Shown: one piece after another, positions 9,856 to 21,334 of the stretch
Position numbering within the stretch: the stretch's first letter is position 1
Layout: each line of letters opens with the position of its first letter
NCBI GenBank assembly: GCA_922989275.2
Contig: OV277862.1
Coordinates: 19,945,543 to 20,009,542 of the forward strand
From: Gari tellinella
Taxonomy: Eukaryota; Mollusca; Bivalvia; Cardiida; Psammobiidae
DNA length: 64,000 nt
Direction: 5' to 3'
Notes under the pieces: model-generated
Databases searched by the model: none
Seen by the model: only the letters and a program-made list of their open reading frames with translations
Told to the model about the DNA's origin: nothing
Position numbers and translations under genes: made by a program

Positions 9856-10968
9856 CAAGAGCCCCATTGGGCATATTTCGCTCACCTGAGGAAAAATGAC
9901 AAAATGATGATAATGATTTATGTCCAGGATGGGGTCATTTTTTACCCGAGGGGCATAACTTGAACAATCTTGATAGAGGACCTGTAGATGATGCTATGTG
10001 CCAAATACCTAAGATCAGAGTACATGTACTAAAGTTTTAGACAAGAAGATTTTTTTAAGTTTCCATGGAAAAAATCTATTTTTAGCTCCGGTGACCTACA
10101 TATGTAACAGACTGGAACCATTTGAACAAAATAAGTGAAGGACATCTAGAAGTGTCACCATGCCAAATATCAAAGCTCTGGCCATATTAGTTTCAGAGGA
10201 GAAGACGTTTGAAAATTTCACTATATAACTCTATGTAAAACTGTGACCCCCGGTGCGGGGCCAATTTTGTCCCCAGGGGCATAATTTGAACAAACTTGAT
10301 AGAGGACCTGTAGGTGATGCTATGTTTCAAATATTTAAGCTTTGGCCCATGTAGTTTTTGACAAGAAGATTTTTGCAAGTTTTCATTGAAAAAGTCTATT
10401 TTAGCTCAGGTGACCTAGATATTCAATAGACCGGAACCATTTGAAAAAAATTGGTAAAGGACATCTAGAAGTGTCACCATGCCCAATATCAAAGCTCTGG
10501 CCATATTAGTTTCAGAGGAGAAGACGTTTGAAAATTTCACTATATAACTCTATGTAAAACTGTGACCCCTGGGGCGGGCCAATTTTGACCCCAGGGGCAT
10601 AATTTGAACAAACTTAATAGAGGACCTGTAGGTGATGCTATATGCCAAATATCTAAGCCTTGGTCCTTGAACTTTTTGTCAAGAAGATTTTTAAAGATTT
10701 CCTTATTTTTTCACTTTGGTTCCCATGGCAACCAGAGTTCTGCATTGTTTTTAATTCTCTGAACAAATTTGAAAGAGCTTGACCCAAGAAACATTTCTGT
10801 AAACTTTGGCTGAAATCTGTTCAGCGGTTTAGGGGGAGATGTCATTTGAAGCAATTGTTAACGACGACTGACGAGACAAGACGCACGGCGGACAACGCAC
10901 GACGGAAGACGCACGACGACGGGCCATCCCAATAGCTCACCTTGAGCCTTCGGCTCAGGTGAGCTAAA
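9856..10968 (+). mobile_element. Helentron-like non-autonomous element, copy C2
   Basis: Starts CAAGAGCCCCATTGGGC, then CGCTCACCTGAGG, and ends with the TTGAGCCTTCGGCTCAGGTG hairpin and GAGCTAAAAA. The interior has about two of the 310-bp units found in C1 and C3. The 5' flank ends in G instead of the usual A, so the T/T insertion rule is not clean here. Confidence 0.72.
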
Positions 10969-11004
10969 AACAGGCCATTGGGTAATAGCTAGGTTAAGGT
11001 GTGT

Positions 11005-11107
11005 TGCATGATTATGGCAGGTGGCTGCTAAATGCATGGTAGAAATAATGCAGAAAGCTGCTATTGGAGCTTTCTGTCTTATTTCTATCCTGCATTAAGC
11101 AGTCACA
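11005..11107. repeat. Palindromic MITE core, second type
   Basis: Arms GTAGAAATAATGCAGAAAGC and GCTTTCTGTCTTATTTCTAT are inverted around CTCCAATAG. Related cores with AAAGCTCCT/AGGAGCTTT occur at 19980 and 21335. Confidence 0.6.
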
Positions 11108-11188
11108 TGTATACAAGACAACTCACAGACCTTCCATTGCTTAATACAAGATGAGCTATATATAAAACTCAAGCTGTTAAATGTTCAC

Positions 11189-11325
11189 CTTCTTGTAAGC
11201 TGACCATCATATGTAGGACTCGTACATATGTATGTCTGATCTTTAGGATGGCATCTAGCTCCAGGCTTGAGTCCAGCATGGTTAACAAATTTCCCTCTAT
11301 CTGGTCCAATGTAGTCTTAATTGTC
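11189..11325 (-). CDS. Exon of an unrecognised minus-strand gene
   Basis: On the minus strand an acceptor TTTTTCTTTCTAG precedes a 137-nt open exon encoding TIKTTLDQIEGNLLTMLDSS and LELDAILKIRHTYVRVLHMM. It ends CAAGAAG before a GTGAAC donor. Codon usage and the acidic/hydrophobic pattern look genuine, unlike the surrounding repeats. It enters with one spare nucleotide, so it does not join directly to the 19093-19287 exon, which leaves in phase 0; at least one exon between is probably missing. The product is not recognised. Confidence 0.5.
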
Positions 11326-11687
11326 CTAGAAAGAAAAACAAAACAGAATAAGAACACAAACAGATTGGACCAGCAAGTCTATACTGTAAGTGATTTCAAA
11401 AGAGTTCTTTCCTCCTGTGACATAACACAATAAGTATTGTTTAACATAATTCTCAACATGATCTAGCTATACTTTTTACAGCAGGCCATCAAGGAAAACT
11501 AGAGACATGGCTTAGTGTGTAAGACCCTTATATATGCATGAACTGTTTGTGCCAAAATGACAAAAGTTTAACTGTCCCTTACTCTTTGAAAACTTGGTGG
11601 AAATCAAACCCCTGGCAATCTGCATATCTGTAGTACATGTGGAGATATGCTGTGGAATTATAAAGGTGTAGCTTGAAAACTAGGAGC

Positions 11688-12170
11688 ACTTAGACAGACA
11701 ATGTATGTATATGTGGACAGACAAACAAACTAGGAGCACTTGGACAGACAATGTATGTATATGTGGACAGACAATGTATGTATATATGGACAGACAATGT
11801 ATGTATATGTGGACAGACAATGTATGTATATGTGTACAGACAATATATGTATATGTGGACAGACAATGTATGTATATGTGAACAGACAAACAAACTAGGA
11901 GCACTTGGACAGACAATGTATGTATATGTGGACAGACAATGTATGTATATGTGGACAGACAAACAAACTAGGAGCACTTGGACAGACAATGTATGTATAT
12001 TTGGACAGACAATGTATGTATGTGAACAGACAATGTATGTATACGTGAACAGACAAACAAACTAAGAGCACTTGGACAGACAATGTATGTATATGTGGAC
12101 AGACAGTGTATGTATATGTGGACAGACAATGTATGTATATGTGGACAGACAGTGTATGTATATGTGGAAG
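11688..12170. repeat. Minisatellite, 22-24 bp units
   Basis: About 17 copies of a unit ending ACAGACAATGTATGTATATG, with an occasional insert AAACAAACTAGGAGCACTTG giving a longer-order repeat. Both strands are open for long stretches because the unit lacks stops in several frames; these frames are not genes. Confidence 0.9.
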
Positions 12171-12374
12171 CAAATTATCATTATGTACAGTTTTACTGAC
12201 CACTAAAAAGAAGACTAATTGATTGAAAGAGACAGATGACAGCTTAAAGCAATGTGACACTGAAACAGAAAGCTGCCTCCTTGTTATAAGCAGTCACCAG
12301 CCTTAAACACCTAACAATTAACACAATTAGTCAGTATATGTGAAATACAATGTTCCAGTATTTGCCTTGTTTAG

Positions 12375-12635
12375 AGTGATTAGATACAAGATACAAGAAG
12401 ATTTATTTAAAGTCAGATACAATATAACAATAAACATTAGCTGTAACAGCATTTTTCTGACAAACACAAGTATAATATAAACAAGAGTAAAAATGTTGTA
12501 AAAAAGAAGGACTGTAAAAAAAAAGGGTTTACATATAAGGCTGCAATATAGGAATACAAATTAATTATGTTGTTTTTGTTTTGTTCTCCAGAACAAGGAG
12601 CTTTTGATCATCAGACTCTGCACTGTTTGCTAAGT
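12375..12635 (-). repeat. Dispersed repeat shared with 60610-60900
   Basis: About 260 bp is closely similar to 60610-60900, including ATACAAGAAGATTTATTTAA at one end and GATCATCAGACTCTGCACTG at the other. Read on the minus strand it ends AAATAAATCTTCTTGTATC followed by a repeated CTTGTAT, like the 3' tail of a non-LTR retroelement. No coding sequence. Confidence 0.6.
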
Positions 12636-12747
12636 ATTTTACAGGTCTAATATTGGTTAGTTCAAAAGAACAAAACACACACAACAAAACAAATTATATG
12701 TACATCACTGTAAGAGGCTGTTACATAAGCACAGCACTAAAAACAAA

Positions 12748-13653
12748 CAAGAGCCGTATACGGCCCTAAATCGCTCACCTGGGACCGTTGATGTAAATGT
12801 AACATATCTTGGAAAGCTGAGAAATTATGACAATATGATTGTGCCAATTGCTGATTGGATGATGCTGAGTGCAGAATAGCTAAGCTTAGGGTACTGTAGT
12901 TTAAGAGAAGATTTTTTAAACTTTTTTTTTGAAAATCTATTTTTAGCTCCTGTGACCTAGATATGCAACGGACCGGTACCATTTGAACAATGTTGGTAAA
13001 GTATACCTCTAGAAGTTACACCATGCCATTTATCAAAGCTCTAGCTATATTAGTTTCAGAGAAGAAGAGGTTTGACGATTTCACTTTATAACTCTATGTA
13101 AATTTGTGACCCACAGGGCGGGGTCATCTTGATAGAGGAACTGAAGATGATACTTTGTGCAAAATATCTAAGCTCAGGGTACTGTGGTTTCAGAAAAGAA
13201 GATTTTTTAAGTTTTTATTGAAAAAAAATCTATTTTTAGCTCCTGTGACCTAGATATGCAACGGACCAAAATCATTTGAACAATATTGGTAAAGTACCTC
13301 TAGAAGTTACACCATGCCAAATATCAAAGCTCTAGCTATATTAATTTCAGAGAAGAAGAGGTTTGAAGATTTCACTAAATAAATCTATGTAAATTTGTTT
13401 TTATTGAAACAATCTATTTTTACCTCCTGTGACCTAGATATGCAACAGACCAGAACAATTTGAACAACTTGTAAAGAAGACCATATAAGGATCATTCCTG
13501 CCAAGTTTGGTTAAAATCCATCCAGTAGTTTAGGAGGAGATGTCGTTTAAAGAAATTGTTGACGACGAACGGATGGACGAACGAACGACGACGGACAGAG
13601 GATAGAGGACGATCAAAATAGCTCACCTTGGCACTTTGTGCCAGGTGAGCTAA
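12748..13653 (+). mobile_element. Helentron-like non-autonomous element, copy C4
   Basis: Starts CAAGAGCCGTATACGGC (palindrome) then CGCTCACCTGGG, and ends with the hairpin CTTGGCACTTTGTGCCAGG plus GTGAGCTAAA. The interior has diverged copies of the 310-bp unit. Flanks allow insertion at AA (T/T on the other strand) with no longer duplication. Confidence 0.72.
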
Positions 13654-13907
13654 ACAGGAGAAATACAGATCGACCTGAGCCAAGCGACCACCAAAAGAGA
13701 CACACTGACTTTTAGCAATAGGTGTGCTTAATGCAGGGAAAATATACAGTGCAGAAGAAGCCTTAGCCATCTGCACCACTTTCAGGCTGCTTTAACTATT
13801 GACACGGCTGGAATATCACCTTCCTTTTCGCTTATCACAGGTCTGACTGCACAACTGACATTTAATTAAATGAACAAGAATAGTTAAATAACAAGACTGC
13901 GTTCAAT

Positions 13908-14347
13908 AAACGCTTATGCCCCCGGTGGCATCCTTGAGAATATATTCTGAATCGTTTCTAAGTCCAAATAAGTCAAGGTCAAGGTCAAACTGAGCTTGGG
14001 TATTACTGGTGGGTTGGTAATGGTCCAAGGCAATAACTGTATAAGTATAAAAGCATTGTAGTGAGTAGTGTTGATGCTAGACAAAAGGGTAAAATCTAGT
14101 TAACCAAGAAATAGTCCATTCAAAATATTCTAAGTCCAAATTAGGTCAAGGTCAAAATCACGGTTCGGTGATTTTGGTGGATAGGGAACGGTCCAAGGCA
14201 ACAACTGAATAAGTATCCAAGCATTGGAGTAAGCGGTGTTGATGCTAGACGAAACGGTAAAATCTACTTAACCTGGTTACAGACGGTCGGACAGACAGGA
14301 CGATTACTATAATTATGCTCCCCATCTGTCGATGCCGGGGGCATAAA
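13908..14347 (+). mobile_element. Short non-autonomous element with GCCCCCGG/CCGGGGGC ends
   Basis: Begins TATGCCCCCGGTGGCAT and ends GATGCCGGGGGCATA. The 3' part has a hairpin, with ATGCTCCCC opposite GGGGGCAT. Two internal units of about 165 bp (AGGTCAAGGTCAAA, GGTAAAATCTAGTTAACC) match the array at 38700-39540. The architecture is like the Helentron-like family but the sequence is unrelated. Confidence 0.6.
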
Positions 14348-14436
14348 AAGTCACAATTGACATGTCATGGTCAAACCTACCTCGGTAACCATACAATTGA
14401 AAAGAACCCAATGATTAATTTTCAAAGACTGGTGGC

Positions 14437-15195
14437 CGCATACTACAGGACAAAAGCAGTGTGGAAGACTCTTATAGAAGCCCCAGCACCCCCTCTGTCC
14501 CGCACCCTGCTGCCACCAATCACAACACTGTACATAGGCGTATCACATACTGCAGGACAAAAGCAGTGTGGAATACTCCTATAGAAGCCCCAGCACCCCC
14601 TCTGTCCCACACCTAGCTGCCACCAATCACAACACTGTACATAGGCGTATCACATACTGCAGGACAAAAGCAGTGTGGAAGACTCTTATAGAAGCCCCAG
14701 CACCCCCTCTGTCCCGCACCTAGCTGCCACCAATCACAACACTGTACATAGGCGTATCACATACTGCAGGACAAAAGCAGTGTGGAATACTCCTATAGAA
14801 GCCCCAGCACCCCCTCTGTCCCACACCTAGCTGCCACCAATCACAACACTGTACATAGGCGTATCACATACTGCAGGACAAAAGCAGTGTGGAATACTCC
14901 TATAGAAGCCCCAGCACCCCCTCTGTCCCGCACCTAGCTGCCACCAATCACAACACTGTACATAGGCGTATCACATACTGCAGGACAAAAGCAGTGTGGA
15001 ATACTCCTATAGAAGCCCCAGCACCCCCTCTGTCCCGCACCCTGCTGCCACCAATCACAACACTGTACATAGGCGTATCACATACTGCAGGACAAAAGCA
15101 GTGTGGAATACTCCTATAGAAGCCCCAGCACCCCCTCTGTCCCACACCTAGCTGCCACCAATCACAACACTGTACATAGGCGTATCACATCTTTC
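14437..15195. repeat. Tandem array, 107-bp unit, about 7 copies
   Basis: GGACAAAAGCAGTGTGGAA recurs every 107 bp exactly (14448, 14555, 14662, 14769, 14876, 14983, 15090). Each unit contains AGAAGCCCCAGCACCCCCTC. Because 107 is not a multiple of three, the open frames crossing it shift phase with each unit and are not coding. Confidence 0.95.
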
Positions 15196-15634
15196 CGGTC
15201 GAATAAGGCATGTTTGACCATGCAGTCTAGGTAAATGAAAAGTCTAAAATAAACACACATGCTTTATGGCATAGCAATATCACAGTACAATACATCACAG
15301 TTATCAGGCATAGGCAATGCCTGTCTCAAGCCGCCTCCCTTACGAAGAAGCACATTAGATGTTAAAAAGAGGTGGTCACCTAGTGCAGGACATAAAGCAA
15401 TGCTGAGGGCACCCTTTACCCCTCATCATTACTATGTTCCTCACCAACTGCCCTGGTTATAAGCATTATAAGCAAAAGAAAACAACAGAAATAGCACTTG
15501 TTAGGGAGAAAACTCACACAAAATCCAATTTGGAATTATGCATAGATTGTCTCCCTTTACTTGGCTATATAACTTTTAAAGAAAAAATGATTTATTTATC
15601 TTTTCTTTTAATAAACCTTTTTTTACTCCCATGA

Positions 15635-16300
15635 GGCAGATAGTTCCACTTCATACAGACATTCACATGTACCATATGATGGTAACTTAAAAAGGCCATG
15701 TATCGAGGTCCGTACTGTTGGTACCCGAACTGTGTTTTCATACCTGAAAGTATAAGACTAGATCTCTGATGTAAACAGGCGACAAATCATTTATGCATAT
15801 GTAAGGTTCTGTAGCAATGGTGCAAAGCCTCCCAAGATGAAGAGTTGGAAGGTCGTTGGAAGGTCCACTCTATTTAATAAATCTGAGTATGAGCTGGTAA
15901 AGTCATTGAAAACAATTTTCAGACCCCTGTGCTGCAGTTTTCCCAATTTTTCTGTACTGGTTTTTGCTACAGAAATGCCAAATTATTGGACAGTAATTAA
16001 AATTTGAGCTTATGAAAGATTTGAAAACAAGCAGTCTAGTTTCAGTACTTAAAAACTTGCTGAGGCGCTGAAGCACATTGAGCTGTCTTGCCACCCTCTG
16101 ACATATTTTAGTGATCTTCATTAAAATTTAAGATGAAATCAATTTCTATTCCTAAAAGTTTGACTGTTTCTTCACAATTAATAGTATTATTTGCTATATT
16201 CAAACTTTTGATTTCGTTAAAAGATTTTTTGCCTACTGCTATTGCTTGAAATTTATCTGGGTTTGCTTGCATTTGATTTGATTTGAACCGTACTATCAGA
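15635..16300 (-). pseudogene. Non-LTR retrotransposon RT, C-terminal fragment
   Basis: Read on the minus strand, NPDKFQAIAVGKK and VKLLGIEIDFILNFNED are followed, after a frameshift, by RQLNVLQRLSKFLSTETRLL and VFKSFISSNFNYCPIIWHFC. Further on ICINDLSPVYIRDL and FRYENTVRVPTVRTSIHGL appear in shifted frames. These are the thumb and C-terminal portions typical of CR1/L2-type LINE reverse transcriptases, which are widespread in marine invertebrates. Several frameshifts and the missing catalytic palm make it a dead 5'-truncated copy. Confidence 0.75.
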
Positions 16301-16854
16301 GAGTGACAGTCAAGCTCAATTGTTAACTTCAGCGTCTCTACATTTTTACAACAGAAAGATAAACAACTGCTATAAACTCTCTAATGTTTTACTGTATAAT
16401 GTAACAAGAATGTCCAAGTTGGATATCGCATGTTGAAGACGAAGGTATCACAATGAGAAAAAGTCTCAAAGACTGATTTGAAATTTCAGGCATAAAATAG
16501 CTAATTTGAAAAGATTCAATACATAACCAGAAATGGGTGTCAAAGCAACCTGATGCTCACCTGCTTGAAATTTAAGCAAAACATCTTTTATTATATGCCT
16601 TCGAATGATAGCGAGCATTTCCGCGTGTATCTGCAGAGTAAAATACAAAGAGTCTGTATCAGCCACTTTGTATTTTACTCTGACGTCGCTTTCGATTTAA
16701 CGTGACGTCATTTACGTACATTTACGAGTGCCGCGTTATTCTTTGTGGCATACAAAACTTATCGATCTGCTTCAAATAACTAATAAATTTTGGATATAAA
16801 ATTATTTAAACAACTATTAAGTTGTTTCTGATTTGTATTCAAGGCATATAATAA

Positions 16855-17026
16855 ACACATTACCAGTTGGCAGTGCGCAACAGAGTGTTGCATTTAGCTC
16901 TCGACGTTTTTGGTGGAAACAACCGATCAGACTCGCGCCAAGGCGCTCGTCAGATCTGCTATTTCCGCCAAAAACGTCTCGAGCTAAAAACATCACTCTG
17001 TATCGCACTGTCAACTGGTAATGTGT
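16855..17026. repeat. Large imperfect hairpin element
   Basis: Arms of about 80 bp are inverted: ACACATTACCAGTTGGCAGT at the left pairs with ACTGTCAACTGGTAATGTGT at the right, and GACGTTTTTGG with CCAAAAACGTC. The centre is GCGCCAAGGCGC. It is a foldback-type element of about 170 bp. Confidence 0.8.
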
Positions 17027-17059
17027 ATGTATCAAAAACAAATCAATTTTCAGTTTTAG

Positions 17060-19087
17060 ACAGATTATTAAATGAATGATGAGTCTTAATCTTGTTATAT
17101 AAAACTTTAAAACAACCAGTACAAAAAACTTTAACCTGGTGATTTGAGGTAAACATGTCAAAATTTAAATAAATTAAAATAATTTTTAAGTCCAACTTCA
17201 TGGCCTCAATGTTTGTTCCCAAATGAAGCTCCATACAAAATTTCAGCACCCTAACACAAGTATTAAACAAGAGCCCCATGGGGCATATTTCGCTCACCTG
17301 AGAATCACTGACAAAATGGAGATAATGACATTTGTCCAGGATGGGGTCATTTTTTATCTGAGGGGCATAATTTGAACAATCTTGATAGAGGCCCTGTATA
17401 TGATGCTATGTGCCAAATATCTAAAATCAGGATACTAGGGTTTTAGACAAGAAGATTTTTTTTAAGTTTTCATTGAAAAAATCTATTTTTAGCTCCTGTG
17501 ACCTACTTATTCAACCGACCGGAACCATTTGAAAAAAATATGTAAAGGACATCTAGAAGTGTCACCATGATGAATATCAAAGCTCTGGCCATATTAGTTT
17601 CAGAGAAGAAGACGTTTGAAAATTTCACTATATAACTCTATGTAAAACTGTGACCCCGGGGCGGGGCCAATTTTGACCCCAGAGACATAATTTGAACAAA
17701 CTTGATAGAGGACCTGTAGATGATGCTATGTGCCAAATATCTAAGCTCTGGCCCTTGTAGTTTCAGACAAGAAGATTTTTTAAGTTTTCATTGAAAAAAT
17801 CTATTTTTAGCTCCTGTGACCTACTTATGCAACCGACCGGAACAATTTGAACACAATATGTAGAGGACATCTAGAAGTGTAATCATGCCGAGTATCAATG
17901 CTCTAGCCATATTAGTTTCAGAGAAGAAGACGTTTGAAAATTTCACTATATAACTCTATGTAAAACATTGACCCCCGGGGCGGGGCCAATTTTGACCCCA
18001 GGGACATAATTTGAACAAACTTGATATAGGACTTGTAGATGATGCTATATGCCCAATATCTAAGCTCTGGCCCTTGTAGTTTCAGATAAGAAGATTTTAT
18101 AAGTTTTCATTGAAAAAATCTATTTTTAGCTCCTGTGACCTACTTATGCAACCGACCGGAACCATTTGAACAAAATATGTAGAGGACATCTAGAAGTGTC
18201 ACCATGCCGAGTATCAATGCTCTAGCCATATTCGTTTCAGAGAAGAAGTCGTTTGAAAATTTAACATAATAACTCTATGTAAAACTGTGACCCCCGGGGC
18301 GGGGCCAATTTTGACCCCAGGGACATAATTTGAACAAACTTGATAGAGGACCTGTAGATGATGCTGTGTGCCAAATATCTAAGCTCTGGCCCTTGCAGTT
18401 TTTGAGTAGAAGATTTTTAAAGATTTCCTTATTTTTTCACTTTGGTTGCCATGGCAACCAGAGTTCTGCATTGTTTTTAATTCTTTGAACAAATTTGAAA
18501 GAGCTTGATCCAAGGAACATTTCTGTAAAGTTTGGTTGAATTCTGTCAAGCGGTATAGGAGGAGATGTCATTTGAAGCAATTGTTAACGACGCCGGACGA
18601 CGCACGCCGGACACAGGGCCATCCCAATAGCTCACCTTGAGCCTTTGGCTCAGGTGAGCTAACAAGTCCAAAACATGTTAAAAATTGACAAATATTAAAA
18701 TTGTTTTTTAAATTAAAACTTCATAACATCAATGTTTGACCCCAAAAGAAAGCTTCATACAAAATATCAGCAACCTAGCACAAGTATTAAACTTTAAAAC
18801 AACCCGTCCAAAAACATTATCCTGGTCTTTTGTAGCAACAAACCTAAGTCTAAAACATGTCAAATATTGACAAAAATCAAAATCATTTATAAATTTTAAC
18901 TTCATAACATCAATGTGTGACCCCTAATAAACCTCCATACAAAATTTCAGCACCCTAGCACAAGCATTAAGCTTTAAAACAACCCGTCCAAAAAACTTTA
19001 ACCTTGGTCCACGCCAACGCCCACGCCCATGCTCACGCCGGGAGTATTGCGTTAGCTCTGCTTTTCTACAAGCAAGCGAGCTAAAAA
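17060..19087 (+). mobile_element. Array-bearing element with AGCTC/GAGCT terminal hairpin, split by C3
   Basis: Units of about 150 bp (AACATGTCAAA, ACTTCATAACATCAATGT, CTCCATACAAAATTTCAGC, CACAAGTATTAAA) lie on both sides of copy C3. The 3' end is TTAGCTCTGCTTT...AGCAAGCGAGCTAAA, the same terminal style as the Helentron-like family with different sequence. Its right end lies against an exon splice donor. The left end is not defined. Confidence 0.5.
17268..18662 (+). mobile_element. Helentron-like non-autonomous element, copy C3
   Basis: Starts CAAGAGCCCCATGGGGC and CGCTCACCTGAG, has about three 310-bp units, and ends with the GCCTTTGGCTCAGGTGAGCT hairpin and AA. It lies inside the array element at 17060-19087: the left flank CACAAGTATTAAA matches other unit boundaries and the array resumes with CAAGTCCAAAACATG. 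Confidence 0.75.
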
Positions 19088-19092
19088 CATAC

Positions 19093-19287
19093 TGCATCTG
19101 AGATTTCTTGGAGACTGCTAATCTTTTCCATTTCTTGAGTAAGAGCTTCCATGTCAATTGCACAGAACTTGTTGAAGAAATCTGTGAAATCAAAGTCAAT
19201 GCCAGCAGGAACTGTCATGAGGTCATCAGGGTTTGCTATACACAATACTTCTGTGCCACCCTCTAGCGACTCTATAAACTTGATCAT
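19093..19287 (-). CDS. Exon of an unrecognised minus-strand gene
   Basis: A 195-nt exon (65 codons, phase 0 in and out) encoding MIKFIESLEGGTEVLCIANP, then DDLMTVPAGIDFDFTDFFNK and FCAIDMEALTQEMEKISSLQ. The acceptor is TTTATATTACAG and the donor GCA/GTATGT. The intron begins GTATGTTTTTAGC, where a repeat terminus starts about 6 bp after the exon. It is phase-compatible with the 20184-20236 exon (QMQK joined to MIKF). I do not recognise the protein. A vague positional likeness to ABCA-type extracellular regions is too weak to use. Confidence 0.65.
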
Positions 19288-19630
19288 CTGTAATATAAAC
19301 AGATTGGTGCTAAAGGTTTAATGTATGATAAATTCTTAAGACCACATTTTTCTACTCTGTTCTTACCCAATTAGCTACAAATAACCCTTTCCTCCAGAGC
19401 CTGTTTCTAGCTTTAAGCTACAATCTGCTCGGGAATCAAAATATTTCTGGTACATACAAGGTCATAACTGAATAGAATGGAATTATTTCTAAGAACAAAT
19501 TAAAGGCATAAAAAGGTGTATTTATGGTGTAATGGTCTGCTTATTTTGATTAGATGCAGAGTAACTCAGCTTTATCTGAATCCAAACTGTTTGTAAATAT
19601 CAGTCAAGTCACTATCAACATGAAAAGACT

Positions 19631-19875
19631 TTAACCGATTACCCCATAGCCTGTTTCTAGTTTTGAAGACAGGTGACCACTTAAAGCAGTTTGAAAGTAA
19701 AGCAAAATGCTCTATAAGTCTTATTCTGTTTTACTTTCAGCTTACTTTAAGCAACCATCTTCCAGGGTATAGAAAAATTATGATACATTTTCGTGACTAT
19801 AATATTGGAACTAATTTCTTCAATTGGGGAAAAATTAAATGCAGGAAAAAAAGTGTAAATGTAGTAAATGGTTAA
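19631..19875 (+). mobile_element. TTAA-type palindromic MITE
   Basis: TTAACCGATTACCCCATAGC at the left and a degenerate GTAAATGGTTAA at the right, with TTAA at both ends as in piggyBac-type insertions. The palindromic AAAGTAAAGC...CTTTACTTT core lies at 19690-19745. No coding capacity. Confidence 0.7.
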
Positions 19876-19977
19876 ACATTGTCAGTGAGGAACAAAATAT
19901 TGGTCTATAATGTCAACCTACCTTTGGTTCCTCATTTTCACTTGTACGACCACTAAATTGTGTCAAATATCAGTTGT

Positions 19978-20080
19978 TTAAGACAGGTGACTGCTTAAAG
20001 CAATGTGAAAGTGAAACAGAAAGCTCCTACAGGAGCTTTCAGTTTCACTTTCACATTGCTTTAAGCTGTCACCTGTCCTT
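19978..20080. repeat. Near-perfect palindrome, second MITE core type
   Basis: AGACAGGTGACTGCTTAAAG and CTTTAAGCTGTCACCTGTCC are the ends of arms of about 48 bp that meet at GCTCCTACAGGAGC. The whole would fold into a hairpin with few mismatches. It sits in the intron upstream of nothing else recognisable. Confidence 0.8.
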
Positions 20081-20183
20081 TATACGGACAATTAGCCTTC
20101 TATTTAGTGATCCTAATAGAGGGGTTCTACTGTATATGTGTAGGCAACAATACTTCTGGGAACCAGTCCATCAGGTCCCATAC

Positions 20184-20236
20184 CTTCTGCATCTGTGGGC
20201 AAGTTCCTGTCCTGGCTCCAGGCTCCATCATTAGAA
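20184..20236 (-). CDS. Small exon of an unrecognised minus-strand gene
   Basis: On the minus strand TTTAATTGCCAG precedes 53 nt encoding LMMEPGARTGTCPQMQK, with donor AAG/GTATGG. It leaves in phase 0, matching the next exon at 19287. Its entry phase does not match the phase-0 exit of the 21851 exon. Either a second acceptor after GATGGAG (phase 0) is used or an exon is missing. The frame also continues as VWDLMDWFPE beyond the donor, so the 3' limit is not certain. Confidence 0.45.
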
Positions 20237-20366
20237 CTGGCAATTAAACAAATGTATGTTTTATCCTAATTTAGGTAGTAAACTGCCTTAAACTCTCAAA
20301 GCAAACCTTTTCAGTGGCATCAAAGTAGGGAATACATTGTACAGGTCATTAATCTTGAATTGCCTG

Positions 20367-21284
20367 CAGGGCGTCCATTTCTCCGGAGTTTTCCAAAAGC
20401 TTTGGTTTTTCTTAATTTCTCAGGACCTATGATTTTTTTTCAAAATCATCAGATTTTTGCTCTTACTTTTCAAATTTGGAATTAGTTTTTATACTTTGGA
20501 AACATTATTAGTACATGAGGATTTCTTCACGGCTGAGGAAAATCATGTTGCCCAAGCCTTTAGGCGAGGGTTACATGATTTTACCAGCCGGGAAAAAATC
20601 CTCATGTACCCTGTGAAGAAACTGTATAATGAATTTATTATACTGCAAAGTTTTCATTGTTCAAATGAAATATTTCGGAATTTGTTGTGTACAGCACTCA
20701 TAATGAACTATAACAAAATCACGCCAAAGCAGATAACGTTGAGCGTATTAGTGACGTCATGTTTCTGGCGTTGTTATTCATAAGAAAAATGGTCATACTT
20801 GTAGATTTCGACGTCAAACTTTCCCAGAAATAATGCGACTGTTAAAAGATCCAAAGACCGATTGGTTCTTAGCCGAAATGGACTTAAAACGGAGGATGCA
20901 CGATTGAATGCACTCAATCCTGTCGAGCAATCTGCCATCTTATTTTCTGCAAAGCAAGACTCAGGGACCTGTCAGCATTTATGAAAACAGCTGCATTCTA
21001 AGTACCCTGTCAGCTCACAGAGTACTTTGGATCACGTCTAGGGCTCGGTGACCAATGAAAAGTAAGGAAATTTACTTTGCAGTATAATAATGATGTGGGT
21101 GTAAAACAATTTGTATCCAGATCAGACGCCACCTTACGCAGCATCTGATCTGGATTCAAACTGTTTGCAAATTATGTCACAGTTATAGAGCCTACCAGCA
21201 ACAGGGTATATAGTACCATTCTTAAATTTGCGCTTGAAAATTTGGAAATCTCAGGATTTTTATGAGCAACTTATGCTAGCCCTG
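20367..21284. mobile_element. hAT-like non-autonomous element
   Basis: Ends CAGGGCGTCCATTTCTCCGG and, read inward from the right, CAGGGCTAGCATAAGTTGCT. It is flanked by AATTGCCT (left, with one extra G) and TATTGCCT (right), an 8-bp near-duplication typical of hAT elements. Inside are a hairpin at 20510-20615 (GTACATGAGGATTTC / AAATCCTCATGTAC) and an inverted pair near 20636 and 21066. The plus-strand open frame 20457-20783 is not a recognised protein. Confidence 0.65.
21103..21176. repeat. Snap-back palindrome (GATCAGACGCC family)
   Basis: TATCCAGATCAGACGCC and GCATCTGATCTGGATTC are inverted arms with AACAATTTG / CAAACTGTTTGCAAA outside. It is a member of a palindromic family seen at ten or more sites in the window. 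Confidence 0.75.
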
Positions 21285-21334
21285 TATTGCCTTTTCCCTA
21301 ACTACACTAACCCCACCCCTCCCCCATACAAATG

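Noticed and set aside
11680..12260. Long open frames on both strands across the minisatellite
   Set aside because: They follow a 22-24 bp repeat without stops, are open in several frames at once and encode only repeated YTYIVCPHIHTLS-type text.
14315..15145. Open frames encoding SPSTPSVPHL-like repeats
   Set aside because: The 107-bp unit is not a multiple of three, so the frame changes with each copy.
20457..20783. Plus-strand 108-residue frame
   Set aside because: It spans a hairpin in a non-autonomous hAT-like element and has no domain resemblance.
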